Assembly: GCA_045585835.1 (NCBI GenBank)
Contig: JAZMZG010000016.1
Location: 50,346 to 114,345 of the forward strand
Origin: CALCTE01 sp045585835
GTDB taxonomy: Bacteria; Bacillota; Clostridia; Oscillospirales; CAG-272
Length of the DNA stretch: 64,000 nt
Direction of reading: 5' to 3'
Below are positions 8,492 to 17,456 of this stretch, piece after piece. The notes under the pieces are model-generated. The model worked only from the letters and a program-made list of their open reading frames with translations, was not told the origin of the DNA and ran no database searches. The stretch's first letter is position 1; the number at the start of each line of letters is the position of its first letter. The position numbers and the translations under genes are program-made.

Positions 8492-9778
8492 GTGGAAAAA
8501 TATGTCGTTACCGGTGGCAGAAAGCTCTCCGGTGCCGTTGAGATAAGCGGTATGAAAAATTCCGCAGTTGCTATAATATTCGGAACGATTCTTTGCAGAG
8601 ATGTCTGCGTTATCGAGAACGTTCCTCAAATACAGGACGTCAATCTTTCGCTTGAGATACTCAGAAGTATGGGAGTATCCGTCAAGATGATAAATAAAAA
8701 TACGGTGGAGATCGATTCTACGAATATGGACCTTGATCTCGTGCCATACGACCTCGTTCGCAAGATGCGTGCCTCGTATTACCTTTTGGGTGCGGAGCTT
8801 GGCAGATGCGGAAGAGCCTATACGGGCTTTCCCGGCGGTTGCGATTTCGGTGTAAGACCTATCGACCAGCACATCAAGGGCTTTGAGGAGCTTGGTGCTA
8901 CGGTAAACGTCGAGGGCGGTTATATCGAGGCGAAATACGAGGGCGGAAAGAGCAAGGGTGCATCGGTATACCTTGACGTCATTTCGGTAGGTGCAACGAT
9001 AAACATAATGCTTGCGGCTGTTTGCACGAGCGGTACGACTGTAATTGAAAACGCCGCAAAGGAACCCCATGTGGTAGATACGGCAAACTTTCTAAATTCC
9101 TGCGGCGCAGACGTTAAGGGTGCAGGCACGGACATTATCAAAATAAAAGGCGTGGAAAAGCTCCACGGCTGTAGCTATGCCATAATTCCCGATATGATAG
9201 AGGCGGGTACATATATGACGATGGCGGCGGCGACGGGCAGCACGGTCACGATAAACAACGTAATTCCCAAGCACCTTGAATCAATAACGGCAAAGCTTGA
9301 GGAGATGGGCGTTGAAATAGAAGAGCTTGACGAGTCGATTATCGTAAGAGCTCCCGAAAAGCTTTCGAAGGCTATCGTAAAGACACAGCCTTATCCGGGA
9401 TTTCCTACGGATATGCAACCGCAGATCTGCGTTTTGCAATGCCTTGCAGACGGACTTTCTCTTCTCTCGGAGAACGTTTGGGATAACCGTTTCAGATACG
9501 TTGATGAGCTTCGCAGAATGGGTGCGAAGATAAAGGTCGAGGGAAAGACTGCGATGATAGAAGGTCCCGTAAAGCTTTCGGCGGCAAAGGTAAAGGCAGT
9601 TGACCTTCGTGCAGGTGCGGCGATGATAGTAGCGGCTCTTGCGGCAAACGGCACGACGGAGATCGAGAATATTTACAGCATTCAGAGAGGATATGAGGAT
9701 ATCGAAGAAAAGCTCCTTGCTCTCGGTGCGGATTTCAAGTACATTTACGAACCCGATCCCATAGAGCTTGCGGAGTAA
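8492..9778 (+). CDS. murA: UDP-N-acetylglucosamine 1-carboxyvinyltransferase
   Basis: First committed step of peptidoglycan synthesis: transfer of enolpyruvate from PEP to UDP-GlcNAc. 428 residues. The catalytic Cys117 is in TGFPGGCDFGVRPID, the position blocked by fosfomycin in MurA proteins. Other EPSP-synthase-fold motifs are seen (GMKNSAVA near 20; FPTDMQPQ). The start is GTG at 8492, preceded by GGAGGATTTCC. It is transcribed from its own promoter and ends at a hairpin terminator. Confidence 0.96.
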   Translation: MEKYVVTGGRKLSGAVEISGMKNSAVAIIFGTILCRDVCVIENVPQIQDVNLSLEILRSMGVSVKMINKNTVEIDSTNMDLDLVPYDLVRKMRASYYLLGAELGRCGRAYTGFPGGCDFGVRPIDQHIKGFEELGATVNVEGGYIEAKYEGGKSKGASVYLDVISVGATINIMLAAVCTSGTTVIENAAKEPHVVDTANFLNSCGADVKGAGTDIIKIKGVEKLHGCSYAIIPDMIEAGTYMTMAAATGSTVTINNVIPKHLESITAKLEEMGVEIEELDESIIVRAPEKLSKAIVKTQPYPGFPTDMQPQICVLQCLADGLSLLSENVWDNRFRYVDELRRMGAKIKVEGKTAMIEGPVKLSAAKVKAVDLRAGAAMIVAALAANGTTEIENIYSIQRGYEDIEEKLLALGADFKYIYEPDPIELAE

Positions 9779-9790
9779 TTTATAGTTAAA

Positions 9791-9823
9791 AAAGGGAACG
9801 GCACTGCCGTTCCCTTTGATTTT
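9791..9823 (+). terminator. intrinsic terminator after murA
   Basis: A near-perfect inverted repeat, AAAGGGAACGGCA paired with TGCCGTTCCCTTT (9791-9817), is followed by a short T-rich stretch. ligA starts only 12 bases later, so some read-through into ligA is likely. Confidence 0.75.
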
Positions 9824-9835
9824 AAAGAGGTATAT

Positions 9836-11827
9836 ATGACCGATATAAGAAAAGAGATGGACGAGCTTTCGAAAAAGCTTACCTATCACAGCAGAAAATA
9901 TTATATAGAAGACAGCCCCGAGATAAGCGACTATGAATACGATATGATGTTCGAGCGATTAAAAAAGCTTGAGAGCGAGTATCCGGAGCTTGCAAAAGCG
10001 GATTCTCCTACAAGACTTGTCGGCGGTGCGGCGCTCGATAAATTCGAAAAGAGTGAGCATATAGTACCGCTTAAAAGCCTTTCCGACGTTTTTTCGTATG
10101 ATCAGCTTCGCGACTATCTTGCGGGCGTTGAAAAAGAGCTTGGATATTTTCCCGAGTTTTCCGTTGAGGATAAGATAGACGGCCTTTCCGTTGCACTTGA
10201 ATACCGATACGGAAAATTTATAAAGGGCGCAACGAGAGGTGACGGAAATATAGGCGAGGACGTTACGGAAAACCTCAAAACTATATCGTCCATACCTATG
10301 GAGCTTTGCGGCGCCGACGGTATACCGCTTCTTGTCGTAAGGGGCGAAGTCTATATGCCCAAAGCGTCGTTTGAGCGCAATAACAGAGAGCGTGAGAAAA
10401 GCGGCGAAAAGCTGCTTGCAAATCCACGTAACGCCGCTGCGGGTGCTCTTCGTCAGCTTGACCCGAAGGTAGCGGCAAAAAGAGGCCTTGACATCTTCAT
10501 ATTCAATATTCAGTATATTGAGGGCGAAAGCCCCAAGACGCACAAGGAAAGTCTTGATATGGTAAAAGCTCTCGGCTTTACGGTTCTTCCCTCATACAGA
10601 GTATTTTCGGATGCTGAAAGCATAATAAAGGAAGTTGAACGTATAGGCGAAGAAAGAGGCGAGCTTGCCTTCGATATAGACGGTGCGGTAATAAAGGCAA
10701 ACGATTTTTCCGTAAGAAGCGCACTCGGCGAAAACACGAATACGCCGAAATGGGCGGTTGCGTATAAATATCCGCCCGAGAAGAAATATACGAAGCTTCT
10801 CGGTATAAGCGTAAACGTAGGCAGAACAGGAGTTATTACCCCCGTTGCACGTTTTGAACCGGTGAAGCTTTCGGGCTCAATTGTGCAAAATGCTGTGCTT
10901 CATAACGAGGATTTTATAAAGAAGCTTGATTTACGCATCGGTGATAGGATACTCGTGCAAAAGGCGGGAGAGATAATTCCCGAGGTACTTTCAGTAGATA
11001 AAGATGCAAGAAACGGAAGCGAAAAGAAGTTTTCGATGCCTACGGTATGCCCCTCGTGTAACGAGCCGCTTTTCAGAGATGAAAACGAGGCGGCGCTTCG
11101 TTGTACAAACAGCGCATGCCCCGCACAAGCAGAGCGTAATATAATCCACTTCGCATCAAGAAATGCGATGAATATAGAAGGACTCGGTCAGGCAGTTGTA
11201 GCTTTGTTTTTGAATGAAGGAATTATAAAGGACAGCGCCGACCTGTATGAGATGGATTATGAGAAGATAGCAAGCCTTGAGGGATTCGGCGAAAAATCGG
11301 CAAATAATCTGCGCAAGGCTATAGAAAACTCAAAAAGCGCCGACCTTGCAAAGCTCATATTTGCACTTGGTATATCCAACGTAGGCGAAAAGGCGGCAAA
11401 AACTCTTGCTGTGAAATTCGGAAGTCTTGACAAGTTTGAAAAAGCAAAAATGGAGGAGCTTTGCCAAATAGACGACGTCGGAGAAATAACCGCAAAGTCA
11501 ATAGTAGACTTTTTCTCGCTGGAAAAAAATATACTGCTTATAGAAAGACTTAAAGGACTTGGACTTAATACGGAGTGTAAAATAGAAAAGGCAGGGGAGC
11601 TTTTTGAAGGAATGACGTTTGTTTTGACGGGAACACTGCCTACACTTTCAAGAAGCGAAGCTTCGGAAATGATAGAAAAGCAAGGCGGAAAGTGTTCCGG
11701 AAGCGTTTCGAAAAAGACAAGCATAGTCCTTGCGGGCGAGGATGCAGGCTCAAAGCTCACAAAGGCTAAAGAGCTTGGCATAAGGATAATCGACGAGGAA
11801 GAATTTTTAAAAATGCTCGGAAATTAA
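9836..11827 (+). CDS. ligA: NAD-dependent DNA ligase
   Basis: Seals nicks using NAD+. 663 residues with the standard order: Ia domain, adenylation domain with catalytic Lys113 in VEDKIDGLSV, OB domain, four-Cys zinc finger (CPSCNEPL then CTNSACPAQAE), helix-hairpin-helix repeats (SLEGFGEKSA, QIDDVGEITA) and a C-terminal BRCT domain (FVLTGTLPTLSRSEA). The start ATG at 9836 follows AAGAGG. No separate strong promoter is evident, so read-through from murA is plausible. Confidence 0.97.
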   Translation: MTDIRKEMDELSKKLTYHSRKYYIEDSPEISDYEYDMMFERLKKLESEYPELAKADSPTRLVGGAALDKFEKSEHIVPLKSLSDVFSYDQLRDYLAGVEKELGYFPEFSVEDKIDGLSVALEYRYGKFIKGATRGDGNIGEDVTENLKTISSIPMELCGADGIPLLVVRGEVYMPKASFERNNREREKSGEKLLANPRNAAAGALRQLDPKVAAKRGLDIFIFNIQYIEGESPKTHKESLDMVKALGFTVLPSYRVFSDAESIIKEVERIGEERGELAFDIDGAVIKANDFSVRSALGENTNTPKWAVAYKYPPEKKYTKLLGISVNVGRTGVITPVARFEPVKLSGSIVQNAVLHNEDFIKKLDLRIGDRILVQKAGEIIPEVLSVDKDARNGSEKKFSMPTVCPSCNEPLFRDENEAALRCTNSACPAQAERNIIHFASRNAMNIEGLGQAVVALFLNEGIIKDSADLYEMDYEKIASLEGFGEKSANNLRKAIENSKSADLAKLIFALGISNVGEKAAKTLAVKFGSLDKFEKAKMEELCQIDDVGEITAKSIVDFFSLEKNILLIERLKGLGLNTECKIEKAGELFEGMTFVLTGTLPTLSRSEASEMIEKQGGKCSGSVSKKTSIVLAGEDAGSKLTKAKELGIRIIDEEEFLKMLGN

Positions 11828-11841
11828 GGTAATATAAATGA

Positions 11842-11880
11842 AACAGAGGCTTTTGCATCACACGTGCAAAGGCCTCTGTT
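11842..11880. terminator. bidirectional terminator between ligA and the XRE gene
   Basis: Inverted repeat AACAGAGGCTTTTGCA / TGCAAAGGCCTCTGTT with a 7-base loop and one G-T pair. It sits between convergent genes and overlaps the last two bases of the XRE gene. Confidence 0.8.
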
Positions 11881-12088
11881 ATTGTATTTTGGGATTGTCA
11901 CTGAGTTCCAGAATGTAATCTACCGAAACGCCGTAAAAACGGGAAAGTTTTATAAGAATATCCGTGGGAATGTCGCGCTGTCCAAGCTCGTAATTGCTGT
12001 ACACCTGCTGTGAGCAATTAAGCGCCGCCGAGACCTGCTTTTGAGTGAGGTCGCTGTCCTCCCGTAAGTCGCGGATCCTCTTATACAT
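11879..12088 (-). CDS. small XRE-family transcriptional regulator
   Basis: 69 residues consisting of little more than a Cro/C1-type helix-turn-helix: SDLTQKQVSAAL then SQQVYSNYELGQRDIP and FYGVSVDYIL. Short single-domain XRE proteins usually act as autorepressors of a divergent gene pair. That is the arrangement here: the start lies about 37 bases from an extended -10 on this strand, and palindromic operators fill the region shared with the rightward promoter. The target is probably the unknown gene at 12210 and the LRR protein after it (inference). Confidence 0.88.
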   Translation of the reverse strand: MYKRIRDLREDSDLTQKQVSAALNCSQQVYSNYELGQRDIPTDILIKLSRFYGVSVDYILELSDNPKIQ

Positions 12089-12124
12089 ATCTCCCTCCGA
12101 ATTTAACGTTAATAGTATATGACT

Positions 12125-12179
12125 ATTATACCAAACCGCAAATTGCGGTATTGACTTTTACTGCAAATTGAGGTAAAAT
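12125..12179. promoter_or_regulatory. divergent promoters with two palindromic operators
   Basis: Rightward: -35 TTGACT (12151-12156), 17-base spacer, -10 TAAAAT (12174-12179). Leftward: extended -10 TGGTATAAT (12125-12133 on the minus strand). A perfect 15-base palindrome ACCGCAAATTGCGGT is at 12135-12149. An imperfect second copy at 12160-12174 lies between the rightward -35 and -10. The centres are 25 bases apart. Binding of the XRE protein here would shut both promoters. Confidence 0.75.
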
Positions 12180-12209
12180 GTGTGTCAAAGAAAGATTAGG
12201 AGGATTTTA

Positions 12210-12851
12210 ATGAAATACGAACAGAATGGAAATTTGTCTGTTGAAGTTATTTTAACGGAATTTTTCAAAAAAATCAATGCTCGCTTTTATTCGTGGGAAG
12301 ATTGTCATAGGGCATTTTCCGAAATACGCGAAAAAGGTTATCAAAAGACGGACAGGGAAAAATTGGCCTTACATCTTGCGGGATATTTGGCAAGTTACGG
12401 AATGTACCGAGGCTCGTCGCCGCTTTTGCAAAAATACAAATATCTTATTCATAATGGTGTGGTAGATATAATTATGGATGAAAAATATTCGGATTTGTTT
12501 GCAATAGATGAGAAAAACTTTGCGGAAAAAACAGATAAAATCAAAGCGGTATATGACGATATTAAAAAATATTACAGAAATCTTGGGTTTGATGCGAGCA
12601 AGACACTTATAACGAAGATATTGCTCGGCACTTATTGTTGTGTTCCTGCGTATGATACGTTCTTTGTTAAAGGACTTTCAAAATGCGGCATTAAAAATTG
12701 CGGTTTTGAAAAATTAGGCAGTTGGCTGAACAGCAACCCGAAATTTATCGAAGATTTGATTTCATTTTCCGATAAAGAACAGCTTAATTATCCGCTTATG
12801 AAATTGGTGGATATGTATTTTTGGGAGATGGGAGTAGGAGAAAACAAATGA
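12210..12851 (+). CDS. protein of unknown function under XRE control
   Basis: 213 residues with no signal peptide or membrane segment; it appears soluble and mostly helical. I do not recognise a characterised family. The visible features are LHLAGYLASYGMYRGSS around residues 55-71 and LLGTYCCVPAYDTFF around 138-152. The latter loosely recalls the PxYD segment of helix-hairpin-helix glycosylase-like proteins, but this is weak. The start ATG at 12210 is set by TAGGAGG (12197-12203); the longer GTG frame start at 12180 lies at the promoter -10 and is excluded. It is AT-richer than its neighbours, suggesting transfer. Its stop overlaps the next start (ATGA). Confidence 0.75.
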   Translation: MKYEQNGNLSVEVILTEFFKKINARFYSWEDCHRAFSEIREKGYQKTDREKLALHLAGYLASYGMYRGSSPLLQKYKYLIHNGVVDIIMDEKYSDLFAIDEKNFAEKTDKIKAVYDDIKKYYRNLGFDASKTLITKILLGTYCCVPAYDTFFVKGLSKCGIKNCGFEKLGSWLNSNPKFIEDLISFSDKEQLNYPLMKLVDMYFWEMGVGENK

Positions 12852-15715
12852 AAAGAATTTTAGCGTTTATTTTAACACTATGCCTTATGGCAACGCTTGC
12901 GCCGTTTTCGTTCACGGCAAACGCGGCGACGGCGACGGCAACGATGTCGAGCGCAAATGCAGAGCGCGGCAACACGGTCGTACTTTCCGTTACGCTTGCA
13001 AATGCACCCTCAACAAGCATAATGGGTTTTGAGCTTAGCCTTCCGCAAGGCTTTACGCTTTTGGAAAGCGCAAACACAGCTTGGACTGTAAGCGGTTACA
13101 ATGCGGACATAATCGAAAGCAACGCCCAGGGTGTTTGGTTTAATTTAACTGAACTCAACGTCAACGGCAAGGTGTTGAACCTTGAGATAAAGGTCGGCAA
13201 TGATGCAAATATCGGAGCAAACACGATAGGCTTTAAGTTTTACGTTGATGATACAAGCAGTAGGGATGCTAACGTAGCTGAGGTTGCCGGAGTTATCACT
13301 GTTAACAGCAGCACAACTTACAGTGACTACACCTACACTGTGACTGACGGTAAGGCTGAGATAACTGCCGTTAGTAAATCTATAAGCGGTAACGTGACCA
13401 TTCCATCAACTCTCGGCGGCTATCCCGTGACCTCTATCGGTAGACAAGCGTTTCTCGGATGCTCGCAGATGACAAACGTCACGATTCCCAATAGTGTTAC
13501 GTCTATCGGATTCTGTGCATTTTCAAGCTGCTACGGACTTTTGAGCGTGAATATTCCCGACAGCGTTACGTCTATTGGTGCCTATTCATTTGAATATTGC
13601 AAGAAACTCGAAAGCGTAACGATAGGAAAGGGACTAGCGACTATCGGAAGCTGTGCATTTATCGGATGTGAAAAGCTCACGAGCGTTACGATAGGAAGCG
13701 GTGTTACGTCTATAAGTGGCGGAGCGTTTCAGAATTGCACCTCCCTCAAAAGCATAACTATTCCCGAAAACGTGACGATGATTGGAGCAAATGCATTTTC
13801 GGGTTGCACAAGCCTTGCAAATGCATATTTTGCAAACGCCGAAATATGGAAAGCAGATACGACCGTGCTTAGCGGTCTTTCAAGTTCATCTACGGCTGCG
13901 AAATATTTGACACAGACGTATGCAACAGTTGCTTGGAATTGGACAGAACCCGAGGAAACGCCCGAGGAAACGCCCGAGTATATGTTTGTTTACAAAGTTA
14001 CTGGTGGCAAGGCTGAGATAACGGGTGTTTCTTCATCGCTAAGCGGCGATGTCGTTATCCCCAAAAAGCTCGGCGGCTATCCTGTCACGTCTATCGCTAG
14101 GTATGCATTTAGAGATTGCACAAGCCTCACGAGCGTAGTGATTCCCGACAGCGTTACGTCTATCGGCGACGATGCATTTAGAGATTGCACTGGACTCACG
14201 AGCATAGATATTCCCAACAGTGTCACGTCTATCGGTGCAAGGACATTTTCTGGTTGCACTGGACTCACAAGCATAACAATTCCCGACAGCGTTACGTCTA
14301 TCGGTCTCGGTGCATTTTATGGTTGCACCGGTCTCACGAGCATAACGGTTGATGAAAATAATCCAACGTATCACGTTTCGGGTAATTGCCTTATTGAAAC
14401 GCAAACGAAAACGCTTATTAAGGGATTTAATGACAGTGTTATCCCTAATGACGGAAGCGTTACGCAAATCGGCTATTGTGCATTTAGAGATTGCACAAGC
14501 CTCACGAGCATAACTATACCCGCTAGTGTCACGTCTATCGGTGCAAGGACATTTTCTGGTTGCACGAGCCTCACGAGCGTAGTGATTCCCGACAGCGTTA
14601 CGGTTATCGATATGAGTGCATTTTCTGGTTGCACGAGCCTCACGAGCGTAGTGATTCCCGACAGCGTTACGTATATCGGTTTGGATGCATTTTCTGGTTG
14701 CACGAGCCTCACGAGCGTTGTGATTCCCGACAGCGTTACATATATCGATGCATTTTCTGGTTGCACGAGCCTCACAAGCATAACAATTCCCGACAGCGTT
14801 ACGCAAATCGGCTATTATGCATTTTTGGGTTGCACGAGCCTCACAAGCATAACAATTCCCGACAGCGTTACATATATCGCTGGAGAAACATTTAAAGATA
14901 CGGCATATTATAACGACGAATCAAATTGGGAAAACGGCGTATTGTATATAGGTAATCATTTAATAGAAGCCAAAGATACGTTAAACGGTGCTTATGAAAT
15001 AAAAGCAGGTACGAAAACAATTGCTAACGATGCATTTGACGGTTGCACGAGCCTCACGAGTATAACAATCCCCGACGGCGTTACGTCCATCGGCGACGGG
15101 GCATTTTACGGTTGCACGAGCCTCACGAGCGTTCATATCAGTAGCATTGAATCGTGGCTTAAGATAGATTTTGCAATAAATCCCTTATATTATGCAAAAA
15201 AATTATACTTGAACGGCGAATTGGTAACCGAAGTAATAGTTCCCGATAGTATAACGGAGATAAAACCTCGTGTATTTGACGGTTGCACCTCCCTCACGAG
15301 CATAACTATACCCGACAGCGTAACGTCCATCGGCGAAGATGCATTTTACGGTTGCGACAATCTCGAAAAGGTATATTTTGAGAATACGGAAGGCTGGAAA
15401 ACTGTATACTATTATGGACTCGAAAAGACTATGTCTACCACCGAGCTTGCAGATCCAAAAAAAGCGGCAGAGTTATTAAAGGATACATATTCCTATTATG
15501 AATGGACACGTGTGATTTTGGGAGATGTTAACGGAGATTGTTCTGTTGACGCAAATGACGCGATTTATTTGCTTTACAACATATTCTTCGATGAACAGAA
15601 GTATCCAATAAACCAACCTTGCGACTTTGACGGAGACGGCGGTGTTACCGCAAATGATGCCATCTATCTTCTTTACCACATTTTCTTCGACGATAAGGCC
15701 TACCCGCTGAATTAA
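12848..15715 (+). CDS. secreted cohesin-like / BspA-type LRR / dockerin protein
   Basis: 955 residues, exported by a signal peptide (about 1-26, ending FTANA). Order of parts: a cohesin-like beta domain (about 30-155, beginning ATMSSANAERGNTVVL); two blocks of LRR_5 (BspA/TpLRR) repeats of 23 residues with consensus ITIPDSVTSIGxxAFxGCTSL, separated by a Pro/Glu/Thr linker near nucleotide 13950; and a C-terminal type I dockerin (about 892-955) with two calcium loops, GDVNGDCSVDANDA and CDFDGDGGVTANDA. The start ATG at 12848 overlaps the previous stop; AGTAGGAG precedes it. The short start at 12821 is not supported. Likely a cell-surface adhesion or assembly protein; the binding partner is unknown. 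Confidence 0.9.
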   Translation: MKRILAFILTLCLMATLAPFSFTANAATATATMSSANAERGNTVVLSVTLANAPSTSIMGFELSLPQGFTLLESANTAWTVSGYNADIIESNAQGVWFNLTELNVNGKVLNLEIKVGNDANIGANTIGFKFYVDDTSSRDANVAEVAGVITVNSSTTYSDYTYTVTDGKAEITAVSKSISGNVTIPSTLGGYPVTSIGRQAFLGCSQMTNVTIPNSVTSIGFCAFSSCYGLLSVNIPDSVTSIGAYSFEYCKKLESVTIGKGLATIGSCAFIGCEKLTSVTIGSGVTSISGGAFQNCTSLKSITIPENVTMIGANAFSGCTSLANAYFANAEIWKADTTVLSGLSSSSTAAKYLTQTYATVAWNWTEPEETPEETPEYMFVYKVTGGKAEITGVSSSLSGDVVIPKKLGGYPVTSIARYAFRDCTSLTSVVIPDSVTSIGDDAFRDCTGLTSIDIPNSVTSIGARTFSGCTGLTSITIPDSVTSIGLGAFYGCTGLTSITVDENNPTYHVSGNCLIETQTKTLIKGFNDSVIPNDGSVTQIGYCAFRDCTSLTSITIPASVTSIGARTFSGCTSLTSVVIPDSVTVIDMSAFSGCTSLTSVVIPDSVTYIGLDAFSGCTSLTSVVIPDSVTYIDAFSGCTSLTSITIPDSVTQIGYYAFLGCTSLTSITIPDSVTYIAGETFKDTAYYNDESNWENGVLYIGNHLIEAKDTLNGAYEIKAGTKTIANDAFDGCTSLTSITIPDGVTSIGDGAFYGCTSLTSVHISSIESWLKIDFAINPLYYAKKLYLNGELVTEVIVPDSITEIKPRVFDGCTSLTSITIPDSVTSIGEDAFYGCDNLEKVYFENTEGWKTVYYYGLEKTMSTTELADPKKAAELLKDTYSYYEWTRVILGDVNGDCSVDANDAIYLLYNIFFDEQKYPINQPCDFDGDGGVTANDAIYLLYHIFFDDKAYPLN
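14040..14890 (+). repeat. near-identical LRR coding repeats
   Basis: 69-base units encoding 23-residue LRR_5 repeats. Several units between about 14550 and 14870 are almost identical at DNA level (for example TTCTGGTTGCACGAGCCTCA recurs), so recent duplication or gene conversion is likely. One unit near 14738-14760 lacks six bases relative to its neighbour, giving an in-frame two-residue deletion. Confidence 0.85.
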
Positions 15716-15719
15716 ATAG

Positions 15720-15757
15720 AAAAATCGCTTGGCGTGAAGCTAAGCGATTTTTATTTT
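15720..15757. terminator. bidirectional terminator between LRR-dockerin gene and RNase J
   Basis: Hairpin AAAATCGCTTGGC / GCTAAGCGATTTT with a short loop, flanked by A and T runs on both sides. It serves the two convergent genes. Confidence 0.8.
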
Positions 15758-15758
15758 A

Positions 15759-17456
15759 CTATACGTTTACTGTGATAGGAAGTATCATGGGGCGTCTGCC
15801 CGTCTTTTGATACATAAACTTTGCAAGTACGTCCTTTGCTTTCGTCTTTATCTCCGCCATATCGTAGCTTCCGCTGTCAAGAAGCTCTATGACTGCATCG
15901 GAGACTATCATCTTCGCCTCATCCATAAGCTCCTCGGACTCTCTCACGTATACGAATCCGCGGGAAACAAGGTCGGGGCCCGACATCAAAAGTCCGTCGT
16001 TTGCATCTATCGCCATAACGATTATTATAAGTCCCTCTTCCGACAAAAGCCTTCTGTCACGAAGCACGATATTGCCGACGTCACCTACGCCGTAGCCGTC
16101 CACGAGCACCTTGCCCGATGTTACGGAACCATTGAATTTCATAGTTTTCTTGTCGAGCTCTATGACTTTGCCGTTTTCTGATATGAGTATGTTTTTTGTG
16201 GGGATACCCATATATGCAGCGAGGTCTGCGTGGGATTTGAGCTGACGGTATTCGCCGTGTATGGGAACAAAAAATTTAGGTTTGGTGAGGTGAAACATAA
16301 GCTTTAGGTCCTCTTGGCAGGCGTGGCCGGAAACGTGTACGTCCGCTATCGCACTGTGAAGCACTTTTATGCCGTTTGACATAAGCTCGTTTATGACCTT
16401 ATCGACGAATTTTTCGTTACCGGGGATAGCGGAAGCGGAGAAGATGACCACGTCACTTGGACCAAGCTTCACTTTAGAATGCTCTGCAAACGCCATACGG
16501 TAGAGTGCGGACATATGCTCGCCCTGCGTACCCGTCGTGATTATCGTTATCTGTTCGGGGTTATAGCGGTTTATCTCGTCAATGTTTATTAGTACGCCCT
16601 CGGGTACGTGAATATATCCAAGACGGGTTGCAACGTCGATTATGTTAAGCATACTGCGGCCCGTGAGGGCAACTTTTCTGCCGTAATGTATAGCGGCGTT
16701 GATTATTTGCTGTACTCTGTGGACGTTTGAGGAAAACGTAGTGATAACTATGCGCTTGTTTTTGTACTGATTAAATATGTTATTAAGATTTTCGCCGACG
16801 ATTCTTTCGGGAAGGGTGCTTCCGGGGCGTTCTGCGTTAGTTGAATCGCTCATTAAAAGAAGTACGCCCTTGTTACCGAGCTCTCCGAAGCGGGCAAGGT
16901 CGATATGACCGTCGATAGGCGTAAGGTCAACCTTAAAGTCTCCCGTTATGATGACCGTACCTACGGGAGTCGTTATCGCATAGGCGACTGCGTCTGCGAT
17001 ACTGTGCGTTACGCTTATTGCCTCGACGCCGAAAATTCCAAGCTTAAATTTGTCGCCGCCTTTTATGGCGTTGAGCTTTGCGATATCCGCTATAGATGCT
17101 TCTGCAAGCTTGTGCTCGATGATACCGAGCGTAAGCGGCGTTCCGTAGATGGGAACGTTTATTTTTTTAAGAAAATAGGGAATACTACCCACGTGGTCCT
17201 CGTGACCGTGAGTGATAACAAGACCTCTTATCTTTTCTGCGTTTTTCTCAAGATATGAAAAATCGGGGATAACGAGGTCGATGCCGAGCATTTCGTCGTC
17301 GGGGAAGGACACACCGCAGTCAACGAGCATTATGTCGTCGCCGTATTCGAATGCGGTGATGTTTTTTCCTATCTCGCCAAGACCTCCCAAAGCGATAATG
17401 CGGAGCTTTGTTCCTGCCGTCTCCGCTGCGGCTTGACTTGATTTCTTTTTAGCCAT
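15759..17456 (-). CDS. rnj: ribonuclease J
   Basis: 565-residue metallo-beta-lactamase/beta-CASP RNase with 5'-3' exonuclease and endonuclease activity in mRNA decay and rRNA maturation. The zinc site HGHEDH is at residues 83-88, followed by MSDSTNAERPG, SGHACQEDLK and HGEYRQLKSHA motifs of the family. The length is normal. The start ATG at 17456 follows TAGGAG. It is the only RNase J in the window; transcription comes from a strong promoter about 190 bases upstream, giving a long leader. Confidence 0.95.
   Translation of the reverse strand: MAKKKSSQAAAETAGTKLRIIALGGLGEIGKNITAFEYGDDIMLVDCGVSFPDDEMLGIDLVIPDFSYLEKNAEKIRGLVITHGHEDHVGSIPYFLKKINVPIYGTPLTLGIIEHKLAEASIADIAKLNAIKGGDKFKLGIFGVEAISVTHSIADAVAYAITTPVGTVIITGDFKVDLTPIDGHIDLARFGELGNKGVLLLMSDSTNAERPGSTLPERIVGENLNNIFNQYKNKRIVITTFSSNVHRVQQIINAAIHYGRKVALTGRSMLNIIDVATRLGYIHVPEGVLINIDEINRYNPEQITIITTGTQGEHMSALYRMAFAEHSKVKLGPSDVVIFSASAIPGNEKFVDKVINELMSNGIKVLHSAIADVHVSGHACQEDLKLMFHLTKPKFFVPIHGEYRQLKSHADLAAYMGIPTKNILISENGKVIELDKKTMKFNGSVTSGKVLVDGYGVGDVGNIVLRDRRLLSEEGLIIIVMAIDANDGLLMSGPDLVSRGFVYVRESEELMDEAKMIVSDAVIELLDSGSYDMAEIKTKAKDVLAKFMYQKTGRRPMILPITVNV

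Noticed and set aside
9281..9889. 202-residue minus-strand open frame under murA and ligA
   Set aside because: Antisense of two certain genes, including the terminator between them; composition is not protein-like.
12180..12209. GTG start giving a 10-residue longer unknown protein
   Set aside because: The codon touches the promoter -10 at 12174-12179, and TAGGAGG points to the ATG at 12210.
14039..14806. 255-residue open frame on the minus strand within the LRR region
   Set aside because: It is the antisense of the 69-base LRR repeats, with a low-complexity repetitive translation and no ribosome binding site; the plus-strand LRR reading is clear.
14040..14890. Direct repeats that might look like a CRISPR array
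   Set aside because: The 69-base period matches 23-codon LRR units in one open frame with no unique spacers.
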